A DNA stretch of 64,000 bases from Owenia fusiformis (Eukaryota > Annelida > Polychaeta > Sabellida > Oweniidae): assembly GCA_903813345.2 (NCBI GenBank), contig CAIIXF020000004.1, forward strand, positions 10,610,196 to 10,674,195, read 5' to 3'. The position numbers were made by a program, and so were the translations under genes. Shown piece by piece: positions 1 through 12,700 of the stretch (position 1 is the first letter of the stretch; each line of letters opens with the position of its first letter). The notes below the pieces were generated by a model. It worked only from the letters and a program-made list of their open reading frames with translations, did not search any database and was not told where the DNA came from.

Positions 1-925
1 GTATCCCGTGATTCCCAGTTGCTAGATTGCCCCTACATAGCTTGTGTAAGATGGAGCGAGCTGATTTGTAAACTGGCTCCAAGTTGGAGCCAGTTTTGAA
101 AAATGAGCGGTGCGTTTTTATTTAACGGAAATGCAATGCATAATCTATTCTGATTTAGTGAACGTGATCTAATTCATCGATATTTTTACTAAGGAATAAA
201 TTTTCTCTCATAGTTTTGGCTTGAAATGACTTTTTGCAAAAAATCTTGAAATAAGTTACAATTTTACGTATTTTTCAGTTTTTTCTCATTTTCATGCAAA
301 TTATACGAGAATAAGATGCATAATACACATAGAAATGATCGTGAGACAGTATCCCGTGAATCCCAGTTGCTAGATTGTCCCTACATAGCTTGTGTAAGAT
401 GGAGCGAGCTGATTTGTAAACTGGCTCCAAGTTGGAGCCAGTTTTGAAAAATGAGCAGTGCGTTTTTATAAAACGGAAATGCAGTGCATAATCTGTTCTG
501 ATTTAGTGAACATGATCTAATTCATCGATATTTTTACCTAGACTTCAATTTTCTCTCATAGTTTTGACTTTAAATGAATTTTTGCAAAAAATCTTGAATT
601 ATGTTATAATTTTACATATTTTTCAGTTTTTCCTTATTTTCATGCAGATTATACGAGAATAAGATGCATAATCCACATCAAAATGATCGGGAGACAGTAT
701 CTCGTGATTCCCAGTGGCTAGATTGTCCGTTAATAGCTTGTGTTTAATGGTGCGAGCTGATTTGAAAACTGGCTCCAAATTGGAGCCAGTTTTGAAAAAT
801 GAGCGGTGCGTTTTTATTAAACAGAAATACAATGCATAATATTTTTGGAATTGATGAACGTGATCAAATTCATCGATATCCATGCTTAGAATTCAATTTA
901 CCCATATAGTTTTGCAAAAATATGA
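1..925. repeat. 348-bp tandem satellite, about 2.7 copies
   Basis: Three consecutive copies start at 1, 349 and 697 with gtatcccgtgattcccag or close variants, giving a period of 348 bp; the third copy fades out after about 900. Each unit carries a short inverted repeat (actggctccaa / ttggagccagt) that would form an 11-bp stem. The copies differ at scattered positions only. The array may extend beyond the left edge. Small ORFs inside it are not coding. Confidence 0.9.
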
Positions 926-973
926 CAATACAAACTATATTCAAAAGCCATCTTCCGCAGTACGTCAGTAAGT

Positions 974-1221
974 AAGAAGCCAGTTTTAAAAGCCGGCTTC
1001 TTGGTGACTCCAGAAGCCGGCTTCTGTTGTCCTTCAGAAGCCGGTTTTTAAAAGCCGGCTTTTTGTTGACTGTAGAAGCCGGCTTCTGTAATACGTAAGA
1101 AGCCAGTTTGTAAAAGCCGGCTTCTTGGTGACTCCAGAAGCCGGCTTCTGTTGTCCTTCAGAAGCCGGCTTTTAAAAGCCGGCTTCTGTAGTACGTAAGA
1201 AGCCAGTTTGTAAAAGCGGTT
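974..1221. repeat. Palindrome-rich array of AGAAGCCGGCTTCT units
   Basis: The block repeats agaagccggcttct, itself a perfect palindrome, and half-diverged forms such as agaagccagtttgtaaaagc, separated by short spacers (ttggtgactcc, gttgtccttc, gtaatacgta). A higher-order unit of roughly 120 bp recurs. Every element can pair with every other, so the block could fold into many alternative hairpins. Confidence 0.85.
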
Positions 1222-1363
1222 TTTGCCTTCGAGTACTTCTGATATAGTTAGAGAATAGATACTTGACTTAAGTTAATGCTTGACGTTGCAGAATATTATC
1301 ACTATTGATCTGTTTCATGGAAAGTCATTTAGCAAATCGTATTTCATTTTTATATCATGCACC

Positions 1364-2355
1364 CTGGAATAGCCTGACAACGGTAAAGTCAGATACCGTT
1401 GTCACAAATGGCGGACATAACCGTCACTTCTGTTAGATTTTCATGAACTGTATGTTTAATAGAGCACCTAGACTAAATTCCTTTGGAACATCAATCAATC
1501 AAAGTGGTTTAATACTCATTGTACAATTAATAATGTTCTACCATTGAAATAAAGTCTTTAATTTAACCGATCAAAATGAGATACGGGACAACGGACACTG
1601 TAATAACCATATGCCGTTGTCTTTCTTAATCATAGAAATTCAGATTCCGTTGTCATTGACGATATCGAAGACACTATATTGTGGCGATTCACGACCTAAT
1701 TTGATCGAAAATGGGATTTCATATGATACATTATCACAAGAGCTTAATGCATGCACAGAATTAGCGACGATAAAATCCCATGAAATGAGGACCAAGTGAT
1801 TAAACAGTTGAAGCGACGGTTATGTCCGCCATTTGTGACAACGGTATCTGGCCTGACAACGGTAAAGTCAGATACCGTTGTCACAAATGGCGGACATTAC
1901 CGTCACTTAAATTAGATTTTCATGAACTGTATATTTAATAGAGCACCTAGACTAAATTCCTTTGGAACAACAATCAATCAAAGTGGTTTAATACTCATTG
2001 TACAATTAATAATGTTCTACCATTGAAATAAAGTCTTTAATTTAACCGATCAAAATGAGATACGGGACAACGGACACTGTAATAACCATATGCCGTTGTC
2101 TTTCTTAATCACCGAAATTCAGATTCCGTTGTCATTGACGATATCGAAGACACTATGTTGTGGCGATTCACGACCCGATTTGATCGACAATGGGATTTCA
2201 TATGATACATTATCACAAGAGCTTAATGCATGCACAGAATTAGCGACGATAAAATCCCATGAAATGAGGACCAAGTGATTAAACAGTTGAAGCGACGGTT
2301 ATGTCCGCCATTTGTGAAAACGGTATCTGGCTTTACTGCAGTCAGGCTATTCCGG
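1364..2355. mobile_element. Tandem dimer of a ~480-bp MITE
   Basis: Two copies are offset by exactly 479 bp (gcctgacaac begins at 1372 and 1851). Each copy is bounded by inverted ends built on gataccgttgtcacaaatgg and its complement. The outermost ends add ggaatagcctgac at 1366 and gtcaggctattcc ending at 2353. The two units share the central terminal repeat. The 62-codon ORFs at 1611 and 2090 differ at four positions that all change the residue, so they look like chance ORFs. This is a non-autonomous DNA transposon that probably duplicated in tandem. Confidence 0.8.
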
Positions 2356-3487
2356 TATGTCATGGTTCATTCATGAAAATCAATCTCTATTGAGTGTCTT
2401 ATTATTCTTAAAGATAAAGTACAGTTTATCGTGAATCGCGTTATCTTTACGAATTTGAGATTTCTTTCTTTTCAAGAACTACTTAATGAATACAATTGAA
2501 TTTTTGCACATTTCTAAATATCTGTGCAAAATTCGGTAACGTATTTAGGATGATAACCCTATCCATACTCTAGATATAATTCCCCCTCCACCGATTTTCC
2601 AATTTCACTAACAATTCGTTGCTCGGTTGTTACTAGAATGGACCCAATCATGGACAAAAATTATATTTGAATAATACCAAGTCAAGCATTAATTATATAT
2701 TTTCTTACTACTGACTAGTATTTTATCAAACGAAAGCCTCCAGGAAGAGAGAGAGAGAGAGTTGTTACATTTTGACGAGCACCCAAGAGACTTGTATCAA
2801 AATAATCATTCATACCTTACAAAACAATTTATGGGATTTACCGAGATCAACGGGGTGTCGAAAGGCACTAATTACGATTCATTTATATAGCATTCCTCAT
2901 TTCTTAATTATGGATATCTGCCGTAAGTTTTTTGTTTCTTGACAATAAAAGAATTAATTTCAATAATTATCAAATGTAATAGATATGCGCGAAACAAACA
3001 AAAAAGGCCAAAATGTCAATAAAAAACTTTTGATGGGGTCATGTCGTAATCATGAACATATCGGAACAGCCAAACGCTGAACCATACGTAAGAAATGAAG
3101 AGTGAAAATGAACATGGAAATAGACGACTTTGCAATATTTTGGTGAGCTGTCCATCGGAATATAGACAAAGGGTTTCGATTTCCTCTGCCTTCGGTCGTT
3201 CGAGGTACATTAAACAATTGTGCCCAGCCCTGTGGTATGTATTCGTTAATATTACATCTGCTCTTCGGTCTATATTTCTTAAATAATATATTTGCGTTTC
3301 TCATAAAATATGTTTTATCGATTTATTCATCAAAAATGAATAGCCCTTTTTGCTTAATTGCTTTTAGTGTATTTTTGCTTATAGTGTATTTTTGCTTATA
3401 GTGCAGACTGTTTATGATATAACGTTGTGCAAAGTTTCGATGTAATTCCTCACCAATAACTTGAAACAAAAATTACGAATAACTTAC
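2356..3487. other. No gene recognised; GA microsatellite
   Basis: AT-rich sequence with a (GA) run at 2746-2761. I searched the minus strand here for the exon that should follow exon 15 of the CA-VWA gene. The open stretches at 3050-3304 do not read as a VWA continuation. Nothing else is supported. Confidence 0.5.
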
Positions 3488-3727
3488 TAATATTTAAATC
3501 ATCAAGCAGTTCTGTTGTAAATTCCTTAACCTTCACTAGTTGTGATATTGCAACAGTTTTTCGATGCTCGAAACCTTTAGTTTTAAATGTTCTCCTTATA
3601 GTGCCATCTGCCAAACTTTGTGTAGTGTCGAAGATAAGAACCAGATTAAAATCACGTTCACATTGTGGTATTGTTGTAGTAGTTGGTAATGTGGTAGTAG
3701 TCTGTACTGTGGTAGTCGTAGTTGGTG
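3488..3727 (-). CDS. CA-VWA exon 15: linker and start of second VWA domain
   Basis: Acceptor ttgagttttgattgtag, donor GTAAGTTATTCG, 240 nt, phase 1 to 1. It begins with more Thr-rich linker (PTTTTTVQTTTTLPTTTTIP), then QCERDFNLVLIFDTTQSLAD, a new Cys plus VWA beta-1 strand with a D-T-T-Q-S MIDAS variant. It continues through the first helix to LDDLNI. The next exon was not found in the remaining 3.4 kb, so the gene runs off the left edge. Confidence 0.87.
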
Positions 3728-6700
3728 CTACAATCAAAACTCAATTTAAAATGTGGGCAGTGCCTCGAACTTTTTCGAGGACCTAAATATTGACCAAATG
3801 ATGGGGCGGGGTGACGGACAATTTTCTTCTTTGTAAAGTAAGGGCTCTTTTCGCCCAAGTTGATACGTGGTTTCCTTGGGATTGGAGCCTATTCGTGATA
3901 ATAATAAGAATTGAGAATTTGAGAGTAATTCCTGAAATAGAGACTAACAATATTTTTTACCCTCCGTGCAGAGTCTAGTTAAACTACAGAAGACGAAACT
4001 CTCTAAATTAAGAAGTGAAGTAAAAGGAATGCAAAGGGTAAATGTTTTTGAGTATTATCATTTAATATTTGATACTAATATGGACATTTCTTACCATCTG
4101 TAATAGGAGTACCACCAGTGACAATTTCGGTTAGTGGTTCAGTGGTAGTTGTAGGAGTTGGTGTGGTTGTAGGTTCAGGAGTTGTTGTATATGGGCAAGG
4201 AGTATAATCGTTTATCAAGAGAGAGACTTTTTCTGCTAGATCCGTGTCGTTAATATGGAACACACGTTCAGTTTGGCCTCCCACGAAATTATACATCTCA
4301 GTTTCTCCCTCTTTGCCCCATCTATGGACAGAATATTGCGATGTTAATATTTTACTTGTTTTCTTAATTCAAATTGATGTACCAATTTGTTAATTGATGA
4401 AAACGTACCTGTTGTCCAATTTTATCGAATATATATCCGCCCCTGTGTCTGCTATCTCCCAAGACTTATAGATCGCAGCTAGAATAAGAAACAATATGAG
4501 AAAATAATTTCCCTTTCGAAGAATTGAAAAATATTGTATTCTTGTATTAAAAAGTGGAAACATGTAATTTACAAAGGTATAACAATTGTCAAATGTTGTT
4601 CCTGACTCAGGCATTTTGGAATAATGTTTACTTAAGTTTGGATAAAAAATCAATTTTAAAATTCAACTTTTTTTATCTTTCAAAGGTCACTGAAGGCCAA
4701 TTCTCATTTAAAGTCAGATTCGAACTTCTAAGAACAACTATGTACATACAAGTGCTAAAGGGGAAGGACAAAAACTGTTACAGAACCAAACACGAAAAAG
4801 AAAACATCTAAGTGTACACCAGTCATAAAAAACAAACACCAACTATTCCACACAATAATTAATGCAAACTAAAATGAAACAATGTCGAATACTTCTTCCC
4901 CCATCATCCAAGTTCCATTAATACAATCCAGGAACTAAATTTGAAAAATGGTGAATTAGAAGCAAGTTGAAAAAGACCCCTTTTCACATTGAATATCAAC
5001 TATTTGTTGCCTTGGTAACAGTTACAAGTAGAACTGTGTTGAAAGTCAATACATGTCATCATATATGTGACAGAAAATATTTAAAGTCATCGATCAGTCA
5101 GTACCAACCAAGTTAATGAAAGTTGTAAGAATTTGTTACAGACGCCGATATTTGGAAACCATAACAGTATGTTACAACTTCTGTTGGTGACGGGACATTT
5201 ACTTATTATGACAGATTTAAAACCTTGTATATGGTGGTTGATATGTCAGAAACATCCGAAAAATTGAAGCCAGTTTACAATCATGATGCATTTGCTATGT
5301 AGTTCCCATATATCAAACACGAACAACTTAAATGGTTCAAAAAGATGCACATTGTGTGACCTTTGCGAAACTGAAACAATTAAACATTTTACATTAAGAT
5401 TCATCTTATCCTTTTATATTGTATCTTAAATGTAAACTATATTATACCAAAATGTATTCTCTCATATAAATGAGGCAATAAATATACAATACAATAAAGA
5501 AAGAAAGAGTTTTACTTTTGATAAAAGTGGTTATAATGATTTATTCAAGTATTAGAAAGGATTTCATCATGAGTCAAAAAGATAGTTACAAACAAAAAAG
5601 GAAAAGTAGTCAATTTTTTTTAAAAGATGCATACGTCAACTAAGGAATTTTAAAATACTCACGCCATCTGCCACCATACGGGAACGTCCTGCCGTCTGAG
5701 ACAATAAATACTATATCTTTAGAAAGTGGTAGTTTTCGTACACCATACCGACTACGCATATAGCGACTTAGGAAAAATCTGAAATAATAATAAGACTTAG
5801 GTGAGGAGCTATATACCATGTCATAACTTTGATATTCAAATATGAGCAGTTTTAATGAACTTGATTATGTTGAACAATAAACCGATTTATTTGCAAAACC
5901 AAGTCACAGATTTATATATAGCCATGTGCAGGTAAACATGCCGAGAGTTTCCGAATGATCCGCAACCCGTTTCAATGATGCGATAATACTTTTACCTTTT
6001 AAATTGCATAGAGTTAGCTGTAGTACAATGACGAGCGGCAAATCGTTTCGTTTCAAATAGGAACATGCACAATGTCCGGTGTAAAAGGGTAGGAGGTCCT
6101 ATCAAATTATGGTCCTACTTTCCATTGATTTATATGGTGACCTAAATACAACGCTTTCCCTCGTTACCTTATACGCAATCGGGGCCAGTAAGGGCCGTTA
6201 ACAATGGGGACCATAATCCCTGGGGGACCATCATTTCTTTCACACCGGGTCATACTTGCTCCGAAAAATACTCAAAAATACTCAATCTTCCGGGCGCCAC
6301 GTAGTGAAAACCCCTGGCCAAAGATTCTTTCAAAATCATGCAGTTTTTCACCATTTTGAGCTCTTCTCAAGTGATTTTAGCCATATTTGGGCCAAAATTG
6401 TCAAATGTGAACCCCCCTGGAAATTTTTGAAAACTGACTCCCCCCTTGGGAAATCCTGGCTACGGGCCTGTGTGACCAAGGCATAACTGGAAAACTTGTT
6501 CTGATCCCGGTTGTTTTGTGGAGTCACCATTCACATTTATGCGTGCGCGCGCAGCTCATCCACTGAACGAAACGCCACTTCCCGCAGAAATCACCGGGTA
6601 TTGAATTTTCCCTTGTTCAAACTGAGCTGAGACAAACTTTAGACAGTAGATATCGAGTGCTTGGGTTAAGTGAAAGTGACTAGAATTATCCATACTTTGA

Positions 6701-9700
6701 AAACGATATCAATCAGATTTGGACTCACTGACACTGAGGCTGTATTTTTGTATGCCCGCGGTGCTAGTGAATTGCGTGATGTTTTAAGACCTGCAGTGCT
6801 CATCTGTTTTCAAAAACAATAAGCTCATTCAAGTGTACTAACACACACATAATTATTTTGAAAGACATCATGGTTTATTGCAATTAATCTTCTGTGGTGC
6901 ACTAGCAACAAGCAGCTGTGAAAGAAATTATGGTCCCCGAGGGATTATGGTCCCCTTTCTTAACGGCCCTTACTGGCCCTGATTGCGCATAAGATAATGA
7001 GGGAAAGAGCTGTATTTAGGTCACCATATAAATCAATGGAGAGTAGGACCATGATTTGATAGAACCTCCTACCCTTTTACACCGGCGCGATTGACACGTA
7101 TGGCATTATTTTTGTTTCTTTATTCATTAAATTCAATATATTATTCGATATATGAAATATTGATTTTCGCTAAATTATTTTCCATTCGGTAAAAACGTTT
7201 ATATGTTTGTTACAGCAAATTAAGTTTTAAAAATAGCCAATCACTTAATACTATGTGCATTATATTACACATAATATGCACAATATTGAATTTCAATTTT
7301 GAACCCTACCAAAATAAGTTTGCCTATATTTACCGAATGGTTAATTTTTCTATGACATAGTTAATGCATTTTACCGTAAGCTAATTTGCTATTTACCGAA
7401 TGCAATAAAGTAATATTCGATAACTTTCGTTGTTGTTCGATATTTTGTCACGTGACCTCGAGATTTGCAAAATTGCCGCGCAGCTATTCTACATTGTTCA
7501 AATATATCACTTGACTGAAAGTCTCGTAAAGTATCGAAAAATAACGAAATTTATCGAATGTGGCATTCGGTATTTACCGAATATAAATAATTTAAATACC
7601 GAATGTACAAATAATTAATTGAATTATACGTGCGTTAAGACAAATAGATTCGCTGCATCACACAAATACATGTACACTGTGTATAAATATCAAATGTGAA
7701 TGCCAACACAAAGAACAAGTGAAACTATTTTGCGAATATAAATTTATAGATTATTACATTCGATAAAACAAAAAAACATTCGATAGATTTGGTAAATTGT
7801 TTGTTTTATTTGGTATTTATGGAATATTTAATGTACCGAATAAAGAAGCAGTTTAAACACCATAGACATACGCGAGCAGCCGACAAGGATGCCACAGCGT
7901 AATTAGCGTTTTGATGCAGGAAATATTATCCCTTTGAATATAAAATATATCTCCCCTTTGTTCATTCGGGCCTTTTGGGAGATGTGTATATAGATATTAT
8001 CCTATATGAGGTTCAGGATATTTGGATTATCCCGAGGCCAATGGAATATATCTGCCCAAGTCATACCAATCTAGGTCGTGTCATTATGGTGTAATGGATA
8101 GCACTTCGGACTCGTGTCCTCTAGGCCTGGGTTCGAGTCTAGTCGTTTCAAAACATTTGTTTTTTATTTTTGCTTTATGTCATATTCATCCACAATTAAA
8201 GGAGCAGGTGGGTTATCGCAAACAATTTCAGAAGGTTATATCTTGGATTATGACCATTTTCTGACAATGAAGACAAGTTTATCTTTTAGATCAATTCATT
8301 ATCCCAAAGAAAATCATGCACAGTAATAATAAATTCAAACAAACTCGGAGATATTTAACTAGCAATTAACCCATGCAATCATTTTTTACAATGTTTAACG
8401 CTGTTAAACAATGTAAAACTTTATTGCATTAAATTAAGTGTTCCCGATGTTATTTCTCCATTGAAAAATCTCATGCTATCCATTGGTTTCAGTTCATTTT
8501 TGTCATCCAAATTGAATATCTTTAAAGTCCCTTGAGCAATTAAATTTTCCTTTTAGGAAATCGAACATGTCTCAAAGCACATTCTAATTATACATTCAAC
8601 AATATAATAATAGGTTGCATTTTTGGTGAAAATTAGGTCAACATTTTTGAAAAAGTATGTTGATTGGTCCATTGCCCCTCTAATATCACTTAGGTCTGAT
8701 TAACTAAATTATCATTATATATACTTTTCTTGAAGATAATGAATGGATCTAAAAGATACACCCATGTTCATGATCAGAAAATATTCATAATTCAAGTTAG
8801 AATCGTTTGAAATTGTTTGCGATAACCTACGTGCTCCTTTCCCCCAGTATCACTTTTTTGCTCATATCAAGGGCGGACGTAATACAAAGAATATGCCTCG
8901 TTTGCAAATCAAATATAAATCAGTATACATATTGTACTAAGCCCCGGGTATCAAATCGGCCCTGTCTATTCATATTGTACGGAATGAAACAAAACGATCA
9001 CATTTGAAGTTGTCATTTACCCATTAAAATGTATTCATTTTTCCAATTAAGGATTGGGGTTTACCAATATAACAAGCAAGATTGTCTGTATCAAATATGG
9101 GCTCCGGGCCATCCTAGGACATGGCTAAAATCAATCACGTAATTAGCGATGTGTAATCACTCATCCACACGTATAAACCTGTAACTTTCACGCTTACCTG
9201 TAGAAAGTAGACTAATCCGACGTCATTTTCCTGCGCGCGCATAGAAGTACACGTTCATGCTTTGTTGAATACGCGTCTGTAAATTGCACGAATATGATAA
9301 TCTCATGTAAAAAAAACGTAAACTTTACGCTGGCCCACAGGAAATAAACAAATCTGATGTCATTTTTATGCGCGCGAATTGAAGTTCACGTTCAAGTTTT
9401 GTTAAATACGTGTAGCTTAACCTCTCTATTGGCCCGCCACTATGACGCGTCACATATTACTTAGATCGGACGGCTTGAGATACAGGCTTTATCCCTCGGA
9501 TTATGGGTATCTCGAACCCTGGAACCCTAGAGAATTTCACATATATTTCAATGGATAGACCCTTCATCTAAAACCTCCTGGTATTTTACCCTTTTATTTA
9601 CCTTTCTTTCAACTCAGAGAGGGCTCGGGATGTCCTCGTTTCACATATTTCAGTTTGACCAATTGGTATGTCATTCAAAAGTCTTATCGTCTCTGCATTA

Positions 9701-12700
9701 CTCGTTGTATCCCTTGCATAAAAGTTGTAATACGGCTCTCTATCGAACCTAAATAAATATAACCAAGATTAGCAATCGTACAAATCTTTTACATAAAAAG
9801 CTGTAAGGTGGATATTCATTACACCTAAATGAATATAACCAAATCAACTTCCTATTTGGTTTGTACTTATTTTAAATGAGAAATTATGATTATAACTACA
9901 GGGTGGTCCAAAAATGGGACACTTGTATTTCAAAAATAAATATTGATTTTCTTAATGGAAACATGCCAAATCATGTATCAGTGGATATGGAATAAACTTA
10001 TCATTTCGTTTCAAAACGGGTTTTCTGAAACTCGCAAAAAACATTTTTGTCAACTTTATTTATATAAACAGGCATTCAATATGTCCACCATTTTGATCAT
10101 TATATCCCTCCAGAGTTGACCTTAACTGTTCAAAAGCATCATTGATATGCTGTTGAGGCAATGAATTCCACTTCTCAACAATTCTATTCTTAATAAGGGA
10201 CTGAGTAGACGTTATGGGTTCATGGTGAACCAATTCTGTTTGGACCAACCCGTATACGAGGGTATATCATAAAGTTCTCATAATATCTCTCTATTTTTTA
10301 TTTTTCATTATATTCTGAATGTATAGAATAGAATGCTGTATTAATCTATCAAAAAAATATTCGGTATAACAGAACTATTATTTAAGAAATGGTTGCCCTA
10401 GTAACCGGAAATCAAGGCACCCGGGGCAAATACAAAATTGTGCAAGAATAGGCCCAAGTTCACCATGTTTAAAAGTATAATAAGTTATCAAATAAGCTAT
10501 GAAACACATCAAATTGTTAAATACCATGTATACTTTACTGTTTTGAACTATTATTATGGTTGTGTGAATTGTGCGATCTCATAATAAATAATTGTAACGC
10601 TAATCGACCACACATAGGATGTAATTTTGTTGATATCTTTGCAACATATTTGTTTTAGATCATCTTTAGTAAGAGCAAAGGATTTTTCGAACTAAACTAA
10701 ACCTTTTATTAGTATGAATACTAGTTTTGATCCCTGCGTCTATGTATCATCTTTAATACTTGGTCATTTCTGATCATTAAGCTTTGACTCTCAGAATCCG
10801 GTATCTCATCTAATGAAGCATGTAAGCATACCCTATGACATCACACAATTCACATGATTAATTTAGTTTATAGTAAAAGCAATGTTATAGTAAAATATAT
10901 ATATATTTCATTTATACCAAATATATATTGATAGATTGGTACAGTGTTCTATACTGCAGATTCTATAAAATTTCATTAGAATATATTGAAAAATAAAAAA
11001 ACTTAGAGAGATATTATGAGAACTTTATGGTATACCCTCGTATACCCGTTTTAGCAGCGTCATTTTAATAAGTCACATCTTTTATAAACTTTATACTCAC
11101 TTTTTACAACGGCAAGACAAATAAGGTTCGACTATATAATTACTTTGAAGTATTGTTCATTGTATACTCACTTTAACAGCGACACGACTATAATAGTAGT
11201 TGTGACGCTGATACGATGTGTGTTTAGTTACAATTAGCTGAAAGCAACGGCTATAATACAGAGATACTAGAATTCGGATTATCCGCGCAGCAGCAGAAAA
11301 ATGCAGAATTCCCCTAATTTGTAAGGAACACCTAATGTGAGTTACGAAATATGTTGCCGCGACAAAATGTAGAATTTTTTCAGAATTTTCACATTTTAGC
11401 TTGCAGAATTTTGATTTTTCATGAAGAATTTTGCAATTTGTAGTGCAGAATTCTAGTATCTGTGAAACTCTATATATACTTACTTTACTTTAGTAGCGTC
11501 ATGGCTACTAAGTCCCAGTTATTATAAATAAACAACATACTCACTTTAACAACGTTTCTACTAAGTTAAAGCCATCATACATCTTTTATCACTTAAACGG
11601 CGTCATGCCTACCAATTTACGGCTGGCTAATTATAACATAAATTCACTTGAACAGCGTCAATACTAGCAAATTGCGACCAATTATTTTCCAATACTCACC
11701 TTGACAGCGATCATCAATTTACGGCTAACCATAACTATATACTTACTTCATCAGCGTCATGACTACAGAGTTACGACCAATAATAACTTTATCTGTGACA
11801 TCAAGAAGCATTTGTTTTACTTCATCCATTTGTTCAAACACTGAACAACTTTGATCAATTACCCAAAAGACATTCATACAAGCTGGAATGAAATATTCAG
11901 GAAATTAAGTACCGAAGCCAATTAAGCGATGAAGTTTAAAGGGACTCGATAAAATTTGCTACATTGACCAAAGTGTTAAAATTTTCGAATTAGAAGGGCT
12001 TATTCGTTTTGAAGTTCCTAAATGCTTGCGACTTGACTGTCCCGTTGCTTTCGTAATCTTGGTTAGTTGGTCTGTTGGCAGAGTAGTCCTTCAGGGACGG
12101 CACGTCGCGGGTTCGATTCCTGAAGGATTATATCTGTTTTACTTTTTTGGTCGTAGGCGCGTTTGATATTACGCAGAAATAAACACGTATCAGAGTACTT
12201 TAGCCAGATGATGTCAGTTTTATAAAATATGTAAAATTAGTGTTTCATTCCGTTTTCGATACATGTGTGGGACATTTTGGTTATCTTGAGATGTAGCATT
12301 TCACAGTCCACCAATATATAGTACATACAATGTATTGTACAGGGCGTTCAATAAGTATTGCTAATTTTGTTATAACTTTTGTTATCTTGCATATTTCTTC
12401 ATGAAACTTTTACAACATAAGCAACACATATCTGACCTTATTCTATCCAAATTTTTGGACAACCGACTTAGTATTGACAAAGTTATGGTTACTAGGGTAA
12501 CCGTTGTCATGGATACGCAGGGCAACCTTAAGGGTTTACATGATGAATTATTGTTATACATCAAATAAACACGTTGATGAATAAACTGTTGATATGGTCA
12601 AATCTTGATGTTGTCAGTTTGAATTATATGTATTATCTAACAGCGGTGAAAATAGATCTGAGAGGAATATCGCACTAGAATCTCAATCAGCGGATGTCTG

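Noticed and set aside
1611-2278. Two similar 62-codon ORFs (MPLSFLI...) as a small gene pair
   Set aside because: They sit inside a duplicated MITE; the copy differences all change residues, and no domain or splice context is seen.
3016-3304. Minus-strand ORFs as the next VWA exon
   Set aside because: No reading matches the VWA segment expected after exon 15, and splice borders are poor.
3601-3786. Plus-strand Val-rich ORF
   Set aside because: It is the antisense reading of the Thr-rich linker of exon 15.
8075-8150. Functional tRNA gene
   Set aside because: A- and B-box words are present but anticodon and acceptor stems do not pair.
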